Positions 46,033 through 54,250 of a stretch of 64,000 nt of DNA are shown here, piece after piece; within the stretch, counting starts at the first letter, position 1; every line of letters starts with the position of its first letter. The position numbers were made by a program, and so were the translations under genes. Under the pieces are notes generated by a model. That model worked only from the letters and a program-made list of their open reading frames with translations, searched no databases and was not told where the DNA came from. This DNA is from Rhizobacter terrae (GTDB taxonomy: Bacteria > Pseudomonadota > Gammaproteobacteria > Burkholderiales > Burkholderiaceae_C), in assembly GCF_003852895.1 (NCBI RefSeq), contig NZ_QUSW01000012.1, positions 1-64,000 on the forward strand. Reading direction: 5' to 3'.

Positions 46033-47112
46033 ATGTCTGCCATCCACCTTCACAACGTCGCCAAGCGCTTCGGCAGCGCCGACGTCATCCGCAACGTGTC
46101 CATGGACATCGCCGACGGCGAGTTCTGCGTGCTCGTGGGCCCGAGCGGCTCGGGCAAGTCCACGCTGCTGCGCATGATCGCCGGCCTGGAAGCCGCAAGC
46201 GCCGGCCGCCTGAGCATCGGCGGACGTGACGTGACCGACCTGCCGCCCAAGGCACGCGACATCGCCATGGTCTTCCAGAGCTACGCGCTCTACCCGCAGA
46301 TGACGGTGGCCGAGAACATGGGCTTCGGGCTCAAGCTGGCGGGCAAGCCCAAGGCGGAGGTCGAGCAGCGCGTGAACAGTGCGGCCGACATGCTGGGGCT
46401 CAGGCACCTGCTGCCGCGCAAGCCCGCGGCGCTCTCGGGCGGGCAGCGCCAGCGCGTGGCCATGGGCCGCGCCATGGTGCGCGAGCCTTCGGTGTTCCTC
46501 TTCGACGAACCGCTGTCGAACCTCGATGCCGCGCTGCGCGCCCAGGTGCGCGGCGAGATCCGCGACCTGCATCGCCGCCTGGCCACCACCTCGGTCTACG
46601 TCACGCACGACCAGGTCGAGGCCATGACCATGGGCGACCGCATCGTCGTGCTGCGCGATGGGCGCGTCGAACAGGCTGGCACGCCGGTGGAGCTGTACGA
46701 GCGGCCTGCCAACCGCTTCGTCGCAGGCTTCATCGGCTCGCCGGCGATGAACTTCTTCGACGCACCCGTGGTGCATGCGCCGGACATGCCGGTGGCCTCC
46801 GTCGGCGGCACCACGCTCAAGCTGCCCGCGAACTGCGATGCGCTCGCGCAAGTCACCCTGGGCCTTCGCCCCGAACACCTGGAGCCGGGTGATGCCGATC
46901 CGGCCACGCACCTGGGCTGGACTGCCGTCGTCGACTCGGTGGAATTCATCGGCGCGGAGACGCAACTGGTTCTGGACACGCCCGTCGGCCGCCTGTGCGC
47001 CACGCATCGCGGCGGCACGCCGGCCAAGCCGGGCGAGCGCATCGCCGTGCGCGCACCCAAGGACCGCGTGCACTGCTTCGACCCCGGCACAGGGGGCCGC
47101 ATGACGCATTGA
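46033..47112 (+). CDS. CUT1 ABC ATPase (UgpC/MsmK-like)
   Basis: A 359-residue ATPase with Walker A GPSGSGKST, Q-loop FQSYALYPQ, signature LSGGQRQR, Walker B LFDEPLSNLD and YVTHDQVEAM. A C-terminal OB-type regulatory domain (about residue 240 on, with LGLRPEHLEPGD) is present as in MalK/UgpC. Such ATPases often serve several sugar importers, which may help the orphan binding proteins in this window. Confidence 0.93.
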   Translation: MSAIHLHNVAKRFGSADVIRNVSMDIADGEFCVLVGPSGSGKSTLLRMIAGLEAASAGRLSIGGRDVTDLPPKARDIAMVFQSYALYPQMTVAENMGFGLKLAGKPKAEVEQRVNSAADMLGLRHLLPRKPAALSGGQRQRVAMGRAMVREPSVFLFDEPLSNLDAALRAQVRGEIRDLHRRLATTSVYVTHDQVEAMTMGDRIVVLRDGRVEQAGTPVELYERPANRFVAGFIGSPAMNFFDAPVVHAPDMPVASVGGTTLKLPANCDALAQVTLGLRPEHLEPGDADPATHLGWTAVVDSVEFIGAETQLVLDTPVGRLCATHRGGTPAKPGERIAVRAPKDRVHCFDPGTGGRMTH

Positions 47113-47118
47113 CCACAC

Positions 47119-47142
47119 GCCGGCCCGATGAAGGCCGGCTTT
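47119..47142 (+). terminator. Rho-independent terminator of the ABC operon
   Basis: GCCGGCC (47119-47125) pairs perfectly with GGCCGGC (47133-47139) across loop CGATGAA, followed by TTTC. It lies 7 nt after the ATPase stop and separates the transporter from the porin gene. Confidence 0.7.
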
Positions 47143-47272
47143 CACACACCTCGCACATCAGCGCCGGCTCATTCTGTTTTTGGGACCGGAGGGGCGAACT
47201 CATGCCTACGCGATGCCTGCGACGGTGCCACGGGGAACCGAGGGGATTCACGAGAGCACTGGAGAGACACAC

Positions 47273-48421
47273 ATGATCGGGACGACACGGGACACGACTT
47301 TCATCCGCAGCGCGATGGCCTGCGCACTGGCTGCGGCCGGCATGGCCGCGCATGCGCAGAGCAACGTCACCATCTACGGCATCATCGACAGCACCGTCGA
47401 GGCCGCGAGCGCCAAGGGCGCCACCGCCGCCGGCAAGGACGTGCCGCAGCTGTGGCGCGAGAACAGCAACAGCTCGCTCATCGGCTTCAAGGGCACGGAA
47501 GACCTGGGCGGCGGGATGAGCGCGATGTTCCAGATCGAGTACGGCCTGAACGTGGACCAGGGCACCGGCGGCGCGCCCAACCGCGACACCTTCGTGGGCC
47601 TGGCCGGCGGCTTCGGCAGCGTGAAGATGGGCTTCCTCACCTCGCCCATGCGCGGCCTGGGCGGCAAGCTCAACTGGATTCCGGGCAGCACGTCGATTGC
47701 CAACAACATCGGCATCTTCACCACGCTCAACGGTCAGGCGCTGGGACTGAACAGCCGCATCCCGAATGCGGTGATCTACAACTCGCCGAAGGTGAGCGGC
47801 TTTGAAGGCGCGCTGATGTACAGCTTCGCCGAGAGCAAGCCGGCGAAGAACGACTCTGCCTTCGGACTGGGCCTCACCATGGACCGTGACCCGTTCTGGG
47901 TGGGCTACGCCTACGAAGCCCGCAAGGACCGCGGCGTGCTCGCCGCCATGCCCAGCACCGACTGGGAACACCGGCTGGCCGTTCGCTACACCTGGGGCGA
48001 CACGAAGTTCTCGCTGGGCTTTGACCGTCATGGCTCCGACGGCACCTACGGCACGGGTGCGGGTGCCGGCAATGGCACCACACAGCGTGATGCGTTCGGC
48101 CTGGCGGTGTCGCACACCGTGGGGCTGCATGAGTTCATCGGCCACGTCGTGCGGGCCAACAACCTCAAGTGCAGCGGCGCAGCCACCACCGGCCAGTGCG
48201 CGGCCGCCAATGTGAGCGAGACCAATGCCAGCCAATGGGCGCTGGTCTACCACTACTGGCTGAGCAAGCGCACGATGCTGCAGGCTTTCGCCACGCGCAT
48301 CACCAACGCCCGCAACGCCAAGTACGACTTCGACGTGAACCCGGTCACGGCCGACTACGCCACCCGGCCGGCCGGCGCCGACCCGACGGGCGTGGGCTTC
48401 GGCATCCGCCACGCGTTCTGA
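47273..48421 (+). CDS. Gram-negative porin (betaproteobacterial general porin)
   Basis: A 382-residue outer-membrane beta-barrel protein. It has a signal peptide ending AAHAQ, the family opening SNVTIYGIIDSTVE, the SLIGFKGTEDLGGGMSAMFQ strands and a C-terminal Phe (GIRHAF) for BAM recognition. This porin family is typical of Burkholderiales. ATG 47273 has GGAGAGA upstream. Its place between a sugar importer and uronate genes suggests induced uptake of acidic sugars through the outer membrane. Confidence 0.92.
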   Translation: MIGTTRDTTFIRSAMACALAAAGMAAHAQSNVTIYGIIDSTVEAASAKGATAAGKDVPQLWRENSNSSLIGFKGTEDLGGGMSAMFQIEYGLNVDQGTGGAPNRDTFVGLAGGFGSVKMGFLTSPMRGLGGKLNWIPGSTSIANNIGIFTTLNGQALGLNSRIPNAVIYNSPKVSGFEGALMYSFAESKPAKNDSAFGLGLTMDRDPFWVGYAYEARKDRGVLAAMPSTDWEHRLAVRYTWGDTKFSLGFDRHGSDGTYGTGAGAGNGTTQRDAFGLAVSHTVGLHEFIGHVVRANNLKCSGAATTGQCAAANVSETNASQWALVYHYWLSKRTMLQAFATRITNARNAKYDFDVNPVTADYATRPAGADPTGVGFGIRHAF

Positions 48422-48449
48422 CCTTGCCTTGCACACCACCGCTTCCGAC

Positions 48450-49265
48450 ATGTCTTCATCGCCCCTGTTCCACCGACTCTTGCTGACCGGCGCGCAAGGC
48501 CGCCTGGGCGGCGTGCTGCGCCCGAGGCTGCGCGACTGGGCCACGGTGCTGCGCGTGTCCGACCGCGTGCCGCTCTCGCCCGCGGTGCACGAGGGCGAGG
48601 AAGACCTGCCCTGCGACCTGGCCGACCGCGCCGCGGTGCTGGCGCTGATGGAGGGCGTGGATGCGGTGGTGCACATGGGCGGCATCTCGCGCGAAGACCG
48701 CTTCGATGCCATCTTGCAGTCGAACATCGTGGGCGTCTTCAACCTCTACGAGGCCGCCCGCAAGCACGGTGTGCGGCGCGTGGTGTTCGCAAGCTCCAAC
48801 CACGTGACGGGCTTCTACCGCCAGGACGAGACCATCCGGCCCGACGCGGCGCGCCGGCCGGATGGCCTGTACGGCGTCAGCAAGTGCTTCGGCGAAGACC
48901 TGTCCCGCTACTACTTCGACCGGTTCGGCATCGAGACGGTGTGCCTGCGCATCGGCGCCTCCTTTCCCGAGGTGCGCGACCGGCGCATGCTGGCCACCTA
49001 CCTGAGCCATGACGACCTGACGCAGCTGGTGCGCTGCGCGCTGACGGCGCCCAGGGTGGGCCACTGCGTGATCTACGGCGTGTCCGGCAACAAGCACGTG
49101 TGGTGGGACAACCGCCAGGCGGCGCACCTGGGTTTCGTGGCGAAGGACAGCTCCGAACCCATGCGCGCCACACTCGAGGCGAACACGCCCGAGCCCGATC
49201 CCCAGGACCCGGCGGCCATCTACCAAGGTGGCGGCTTCGTGGTCATGGGCCCTTTCGACGATTGA
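48450..49265 (+). CDS. udh: Uronate dehydrogenase
   Basis: A 271-residue cytosolic short-chain/epimerase-like NAD enzyme that oxidises glucuronate or galacturonate to the aldaro-lactone. Blocks matching the Agrobacterium/Pseudomonas Udh I know are LLLTGAQGRLG (NAD loop), HMGGISREDRFDAILQSNI, FASSNHVTGFY, RPDGLYGVSKCFGEDLSRYY (catalytic Tyr and Lys) and WWDN. ATG 48450 is used; ATG 48429 is an alternative. Its product feeds the glucarate dehydratase at 40459-41739. Confidence 0.9.
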   Translation: MSSSPLFHRLLLTGAQGRLGGVLRPRLRDWATVLRVSDRVPLSPAVHEGEEDLPCDLADRAAVLALMEGVDAVVHMGGISREDRFDAILQSNIVGVFNLYEAARKHGVRRVVFASSNHVTGFYRQDETIRPDAARRPDGLYGVSKCFGEDLSRYYFDRFGIETVCLRIGASFPEVRDRRMLATYLSHDDLTQLVRCALTAPRVGHCVIYGVSGNKHVWWDNRQAAHLGFVAKDSSEPMRATLEANTPEPDPQDPAAIYQGGGFVVMGPFDD

Positions 49266-49289
49266 TACGAACCGCAGGATGCATCCACC

Positions 49290-50474
49290 ATGCGCCACTG
49301 CCGATTGCTTGTGCGATTGCTTGTGTTCAGCCTGTCCCTGGGCCTGGCCGCCTGTTCGACGCCAGGGCAAGGCATGACAGCCGCGCCTGAACCTGTGCTT
49401 GAAGTGCCCACGGCGCAGACGCTGGTCGCCGCGAAGGTGAAGGACCCGAACGCGTCGTTCTTCGACGTGGCGGCACGCCGCCGGCAACTGGCCGGCGACT
49501 TGCCGCCCAGGGTGCGGGCGTCGCTGCCGCCGCGTACGGGCTGCTCCACCACGGCCGCCCCCACGCCGCCCACGGGTGCCATGGAGATCCCCCGCCGATA
49601 TCTCGCGCCGCCTCCAGGCCGCGGACCGCTGAACCCCGAGCAGGCCAAACGCGCCGGGCCCTACTGGCAGCTGGAAGACTTCGTGGCCGAGGCGTCCACG
49701 CGCTATGGTGCCTATGGCGACCCGGCCGTCGCAAGCTGCCTGCTCGCAACGCTGGATGCCTGGGCCCGTGCCGAGACGCTGCTCAACTACGACCCGAAGG
49801 CCTGGTCGCAGTCCTGGTTCACGGTCGAGTGGACGACCACGAGCGCAGCACTGGCGGTGTCCATCATCCGCGCCGAGCCATCGCTGGACCAGGACTCGCT
49901 CCAGCGCGTCACCGCCTGGCTGGACCGGGTCGCCCGCAAGCAGCTTTCTCACACCGCCGTCATGGGCGGCTCGCAGAACAACCACGCGTACTGGCGCGGG
50001 CTGATGGCCACGTCCACCGCCATCGTGGCTGCCGATGACGAGCTCTTCCGGCAAGGCCTCGCGCTCTTCGCCACGGGCATCGAGCACATCGCCGAAGACG
50101 GCAGCTTCCCGCTGGAAATGCAGCGCGGCGAACTCGCCGTGCACTACCAGAACTTCGCGATCATGCCGCTCATGGCCACGGCGGAGCTGGCGCGGCGTCA
50201 AGGCATCGACCTCTACCGCTACAGCGCCAACGGCCGCACGCTGCAGAACGCAGCGGGCTTCCTGCTCTCCGCGCTCGATGACCCGGCCGTCGTCCGCAAG
50301 CACCAGTCGATGGCGCAGGACGAGGTCCCGCCCGAAGACCTCTCATGGATGGAATGGGCCGCGCTGCGATGGCACGACCCGCGCCTCGCCAGGCACCTCA
50401 CGCACCCGATGTTCCACCGGCGCCTGGGCGGCGGGATCACGGCACTCGTCGCCGGCACCACACCCTCTCACTGA
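49290..50474 (+). CDS. PL5-type polysaccharide lyase lipoprotein (alginate lyase family)
   Basis: A 394-residue exported protein with lipobox (GLAACS). The (alpha/alpha) barrel lyase core has the PL5 hallmark NNHAYW and the DGSFPLEMQRGELAVHYQNF block, equivalent to the substrate-cleft helices of AlgL. PL5 enzymes cleave mannuronan; some members also cut polyglucuronate or hyaluronate by beta-elimination. With uronate dehydrogenase nearby, a glucuronate-containing polymer is as likely as alginate. It lies 24 nt after udh. Confidence 0.82.
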   Translation: MRHCRLLVRLLVFSLSLGLAACSTPGQGMTAAPEPVLEVPTAQTLVAAKVKDPNASFFDVAARRRQLAGDLPPRVRASLPPRTGCSTTAAPTPPTGAMEIPRRYLAPPPGRGPLNPEQAKRAGPYWQLEDFVAEASTRYGAYGDPAVASCLLATLDAWARAETLLNYDPKAWSQSWFTVEWTTTSAALAVSIIRAEPSLDQDSLQRVTAWLDRVARKQLSHTAVMGGSQNNHAYWRGLMATSTAIVAADDELFRQGLALFATGIEHIAEDGSFPLEMQRGELAVHYQNFAIMPLMATAELARRQGIDLYRYSANGRTLQNAAGFLLSALDDPAVVRKHQSMAQDEVPPEDLSWMEWAALRWHDPRLARHLTHPMFHRRLGGGITALVAGTTPSH

Positions 50475-50484
50475 GGAGGTTCAC

Positions 50485-51474
50485 ATGGCCAAGACATGGC
50501 GCTTCGCCGCGAAGCGCGGGGCCGCTGCATGGGCGGCGCTGCTGTGCAGCGGCATGGCGGTCGCGCAGACCGTCGAGCTCAAGACCTGGAACATCCACCC
50601 GCCCGGCTACCCGGTGACGCAGGCGCTGGAGTTCTTCGCCGACGCCATCGCGTCCGGCACGGGCAACCGCTACACCGTCAAGCTGCATTCCAACGGCGTG
50701 CTCGGCGACCAGCCCAAGGCCGTGCAGATGATGAAGCGCGGCGAGATCGACCTGGCGGAGTTCAGCCTCTCGCCCTTGTCTGAAGCCGCGCCCGGCGCGA
50801 AGGTGCTGACCCTGCCCTTCCTCTTTCGCGATGCCGGCCACATGTACCGCCAGCTCGACGGCAAGCTCGGCGAACGCTTCTCGCAGACCCTGCGCCGCGC
50901 CGGCTACGTGGTGCTCGGCTGGTACGACGGCGGCGCGCGGCACTTCTACTGCGCCAACCACCGGGTGCGCGGGGCGTCCGACTTCTCGGGCCTGAAGGTG
51001 CGCGTGCAGCAGTCGGAGACCGCCATCCACATGGTCAAGCTGCTGGGAGCGACGCCGGTGGTCATGCCCTACCGCGAGGTGCTCGACGGGCTCAAGACGG
51101 GCGCCATCGACTGCGCCGAGAACAACCTGCCGGCCTACGAATCCACCGGCCACATGTCGGTGGCGAAATTCGTGTTCCTGTCCAGCCACACCGTGACGCC
51201 CGAGGCGCTGGTGATGTCGGCCAAGGCCTGGGACGCACTGGGTGAGGCGGACCGCCAGGTCTTCCTCGACGCCGGCCGCCGCTCGGCCGAACGCATGCGG
51301 GAGCTGTGGAAGACGCGCACCGAACAGGCGCGCCAGGCCGCAGGCAAGCAAGGGACCCAGTTCTTCGCCATGGAGGACTACGGGCCGATCGTGAATCGAA
51401 TGAAGCCCCTGTACGAGGGCTACTTCAAGGACCCGGTGACGCGCCAGGAGATGCTTTCCATCCTGGCGGACTGA
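50485..51474 (+). CDS. TRAP-type solute-binding protein (DctP family)
   Basis: A 329-residue periplasmic protein with signal peptide (LLCSGMAVAQT) and a strong GAGGAGG site. The family signature VLTLPFLFRDAGHMYRQLDG and the ligand-arginine region GLKVRVQQSE are visible, then GAIDCAENNLPAYEST. TRAP binding proteins commonly take up uronates and other organic acids. The DctQ/DctM membrane subunits are not in the window, so it is an orphan here, co-located with the lyase. Confidence 0.87.
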   Translation: MAKTWRFAAKRGAAAWAALLCSGMAVAQTVELKTWNIHPPGYPVTQALEFFADAIASGTGNRYTVKLHSNGVLGDQPKAVQMMKRGEIDLAEFSLSPLSEAAPGAKVLTLPFLFRDAGHMYRQLDGKLGERFSQTLRRAGYVVLGWYDGGARHFYCANHRVRGASDFSGLKVRVQQSETAIHMVKLLGATPVVMPYREVLDGLKTGAIDCAENNLPAYESTGHMSVAKFVFLSSHTVTPEALVMSAKAWDALGEADRQVFLDAGRRSAERMRELWKTRTEQARQAAGKQGTQFFAMEDYGPIVNRMKPLYEGYFKDPVTRQEMLSILAD

Positions 51475-51503
51475 GTCCTTCGTCCACTCATGAGGAGAAC
51501 CGC

Positions 51504-54218
51504 TTGAAACTCAACCACCTCACCGCCTCGACATCCGGCCGCGTCGCCGGATGGATGGCGCTGCTGCTGCTGATGGCCTTCGCGCTGTCGGCCCATGCGC
51601 TCGACCTGAGCGCCGCCAACCGCCGCGCGCCCCTTCCCGGCCTCTACGACTGGCGGCACGCCGGCTACAACGAAGGCGCCGACCTGCCCACCGATGCCAA
51701 CGTCACCGCCACCATCTACGCGGTGAACTTCGGCGTCACCGCCAACGACGGGACCGACGACACCACGGCCTTGCAGGCGGCCATCGACTCCGGCTCCGGC
51801 ACGGGCTTCAACGGCCTGCGCAAGCTGGTGCTGCCGGCGGGCACCATCAACATCTCGCGCTCCATCGCCGTGCGATCGAGCTACCTGTGGATCGTTGGCG
51901 CCGGCAGCGATCCGGCCACCGGCACGAAGATCGTCTTCAAGCCCGATGCCAACACGCGCTACGACATCCTCACCGCCGACAGCAGCCAGCCCGACATGAG
52001 CGCCATGGCCTCGGGCTCGGGCCAGATGGGCTGGGTGTGGCCGGGCCGCGGCCTGTTCAAGGTGCAGGTGACTGACGTGCACGATGCCTACGCGAGCGAA
52101 TACGCCGCGGCGCCCGCCAACCGCCGCGACATCTTCGAAGGCAGCGTGAACTTCCACTGGAAGGCCGGCGTCAAGGTGAGGCAGACGGCGCCCTATGCCG
52201 CGCTCAAGGGCGCGACCATCATCCCGCTGGACAGCAGCGCCGACATGTCGCACTTCAGCGTGGGCGGCTACGTGCAGATCGGCGCCGCGAACACGAGGAA
52301 GATGTTCACCGACGAGATGGGCGCGGACTGCGTGGCCAGCCCGGACGAGTGCACCAACGGCTTCATGAAGTCGCAGGTGTTCAAGCTGAGCGCGGTGGAC
52401 GCCGCCGGCAAGACCATCACCCTCGACAAGCCGCTGGAGTTCGACCTCAACCGCGACAGCGTGGCGGACGGCTCGGCCCAGATGCCCGCGTCGGCCGGCG
52501 GCTCGCCCGCGCTCTACTACAGCAAGGCCGTGCCGCTGAAGATGGTGCGCGGCGTGGGCTTCTCGAACTTCTACACCGAGCTGCCGCTGACCGGCCTGCC
52601 CAGGCTGGGCGGCGGCACGCACACCGCCACCGCGGCGGACGCCATCCACAACTACGGCAACATCGCGCCCGAGTACGCGATGCACGGCATCATCTTCAAG
52701 TGGGCGGCGGATTCCTTCGTGCGCAACGTGAAGCTCTCGATGACCGGATCGCATCCCATCGTCACCGAGTTCGCCAAGAACATCCAGGTGCAGGACAACC
52801 AGGTCGACGGCGCCTGGAACAAGGGCAAGGGCGGCAACGGCTACCTGCGCGGGAGCAAGGTGTGGGACAGCCTCTACACCGGCAACACCCTGCGCAACGT
52901 GCGGCACTTCACCTTCCAGTGGGGCGCGTCGGGCAACGTCGCGATTGCCAACGACTTCGACTGCGACATGAACCTGCACGGCGGCTGGGAGCGCAACAAC
53001 CTGTTCGAGCTGAACACGGTCAAGGTGCCCTTCAACCATTCGTCGGGCAGCTGCACCGCGAACTGTGGCGGCGAAGGCGGCGGCACCGACGCGGGCACCT
53101 GGTACCCCATCTACTGGTCCACCGGCGGGAAGGCCCACTGGGCCGGCGCCACGGGGCCGAAGAACATCTTCTACAACAACCTGATGAAGAAGGAGAAGGA
53201 CGCCAACGGTGATCACGTCGGCGACGGCTTCGGCGGCACCGACTCCGACTTCCTGCCCTACTACAGCAGCGACGGATCGAAGCAGCACACCATCTTCCAG
53301 CTCGGCACCGACAGTGCGAACGAGGCGAACTACAAGCACCTGGAGACCTCGCCCGGCGTGAAGCTGGCGGACTGGGGCGGCAGCGAGACGCTGGACTGGG
53401 CGGTGAGCCCGCGCAATGGCGTGAACAGCAGTCGCACGGATGGGGCGAGTGCGTCGCTGTTTCTGGTGAACGCCGGGGCACCCTGCACGGTGCCGGGCAC
53501 GCCGGCCGGTTTGGTGGCGACACCCGGCAATGCGCAGGTCAACACCAGCTGGAATGCTGTGAGCGGCGCGGCGAGCTACACACTGAGCTGGAAAGCTGAC
53601 GCGGCTTCGGCCTGGACGGCGGCCGGCGGCATCACCAGCACCAGTTCGTCGCGCACGGGCCTGGCCAACGGCACGCTGTACGACTTCAAGGTGGCCGCAG
53701 TGAACAGCTGCGGCACGAGTGCCGATTCGACGGTGGTGAAGGCAACACCCGCAGGCAGCGGTGGGGGCGGAGGTTCCTTCGAGGTCAAGGCCGAACTGAA
53801 CCGCGACGACAGCAAGCAGACGAAGTACAACGTGAGCGTGAAGAACACCGGCACGGCGGCGGCGACGGGCTTGTCGGCCCGCATCTACGTGGACGTGTCG
53901 GAACTGCTCGCCGCCAACCATGCGGCTTCGTCCGTGGTCTGCGATGTCCGCTCGGGCACGAGCAGTTCATTCACCTGCAGCGCGCTCAAGCCCTACAGCG
54001 GCAACGTGTACTACGCCGAAATGAACTTCGGCAGCTACAACCTTGCGGCGGGCGCAACGCTGAACCACAACGTCACGCTGCGCCTGTCGGACTGGGCGCT
54101 GATCTGGAACAGCGGTAACGACTATTCGCGGACTGGGCTGAACACGAGTTCGGCGGTGGTGACCACGCGGATTCCGGTGTACCAGGGCGGGACGCTGGCA
54201 TCGGGCACCAACCCCTGA
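51504..54218 (+). CDS. Secreted right-handed beta-helix protein with FnIII and CBM3-like domains
   Basis: A 904-residue exported protein starting with TTG (GAGGAG 6 nt upstream; no in-frame ATG before the signal helix). Signal peptide MALLLLMAFALSAHA precedes a beta-helix of the pectate-lyase-3 type (NFGVTANDGTDDTTALQAAI near residue 80, GNTLRNVRHFTFQWGASGNV later). A fibronectin-III domain follows (PGTPAGLVATPGNAQVNTSW), then a Gly linker and a C-terminal CBM3-like domain (VYYAEMNFGSYNLAAG, NSGNDYSR). It probably degrades or binds plant or bacterial polysaccharide outside the cell; the catalytic type is not clear from sequence. Confidence 0.83.
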   Translation: MKLNHLTASTSGRVAGWMALLLLMAFALSAHALDLSAANRRAPLPGLYDWRHAGYNEGADLPTDANVTATIYAVNFGVTANDGTDDTTALQAAIDSGSGTGFNGLRKLVLPAGTINISRSIAVRSSYLWIVGAGSDPATGTKIVFKPDANTRYDILTADSSQPDMSAMASGSGQMGWVWPGRGLFKVQVTDVHDAYASEYAAAPANRRDIFEGSVNFHWKAGVKVRQTAPYAALKGATIIPLDSSADMSHFSVGGYVQIGAANTRKMFTDEMGADCVASPDECTNGFMKSQVFKLSAVDAAGKTITLDKPLEFDLNRDSVADGSAQMPASAGGSPALYYSKAVPLKMVRGVGFSNFYTELPLTGLPRLGGGTHTATAADAIHNYGNIAPEYAMHGIIFKWAADSFVRNVKLSMTGSHPIVTEFAKNIQVQDNQVDGAWNKGKGGNGYLRGSKVWDSLYTGNTLRNVRHFTFQWGASGNVAIANDFDCDMNLHGGWERNNLFELNTVKVPFNHSSGSCTANCGGEGGGTDAGTWYPIYWSTGGKAHWAGATGPKNIFYNNLMKKEKDANGDHVGDGFGGTDSDFLPYYSSDGSKQHTIFQLGTDSANEANYKHLETSPGVKLADWGGSETLDWAVSPRNGVNSSRTDGASASLFLVNAGAPCTVPGTPAGLVATPGNAQVNTSWNAVSGAASYTLSWKADAASAWTAAGGITSTSSSRTGLANGTLYDFKVAAVNSCGTSADSTVVKATPAGSGGGGGSFEVKAELNRDDSKQTKYNVSVKNTGTAAATGLSARIYVDVSELLAANHAASSVVCDVRSGTSSSFTCSALKPYSGNVYYAEMNFGSYNLAAGATLNHNVTLRLSDWALIWNSGNDYSRTGLNTSSAVVTTRIPVYQGGTLASGTNP

Positions 54219-54250
54219 TCCCGCCACAACCCGGGAGTCGCCCTGGTCAC

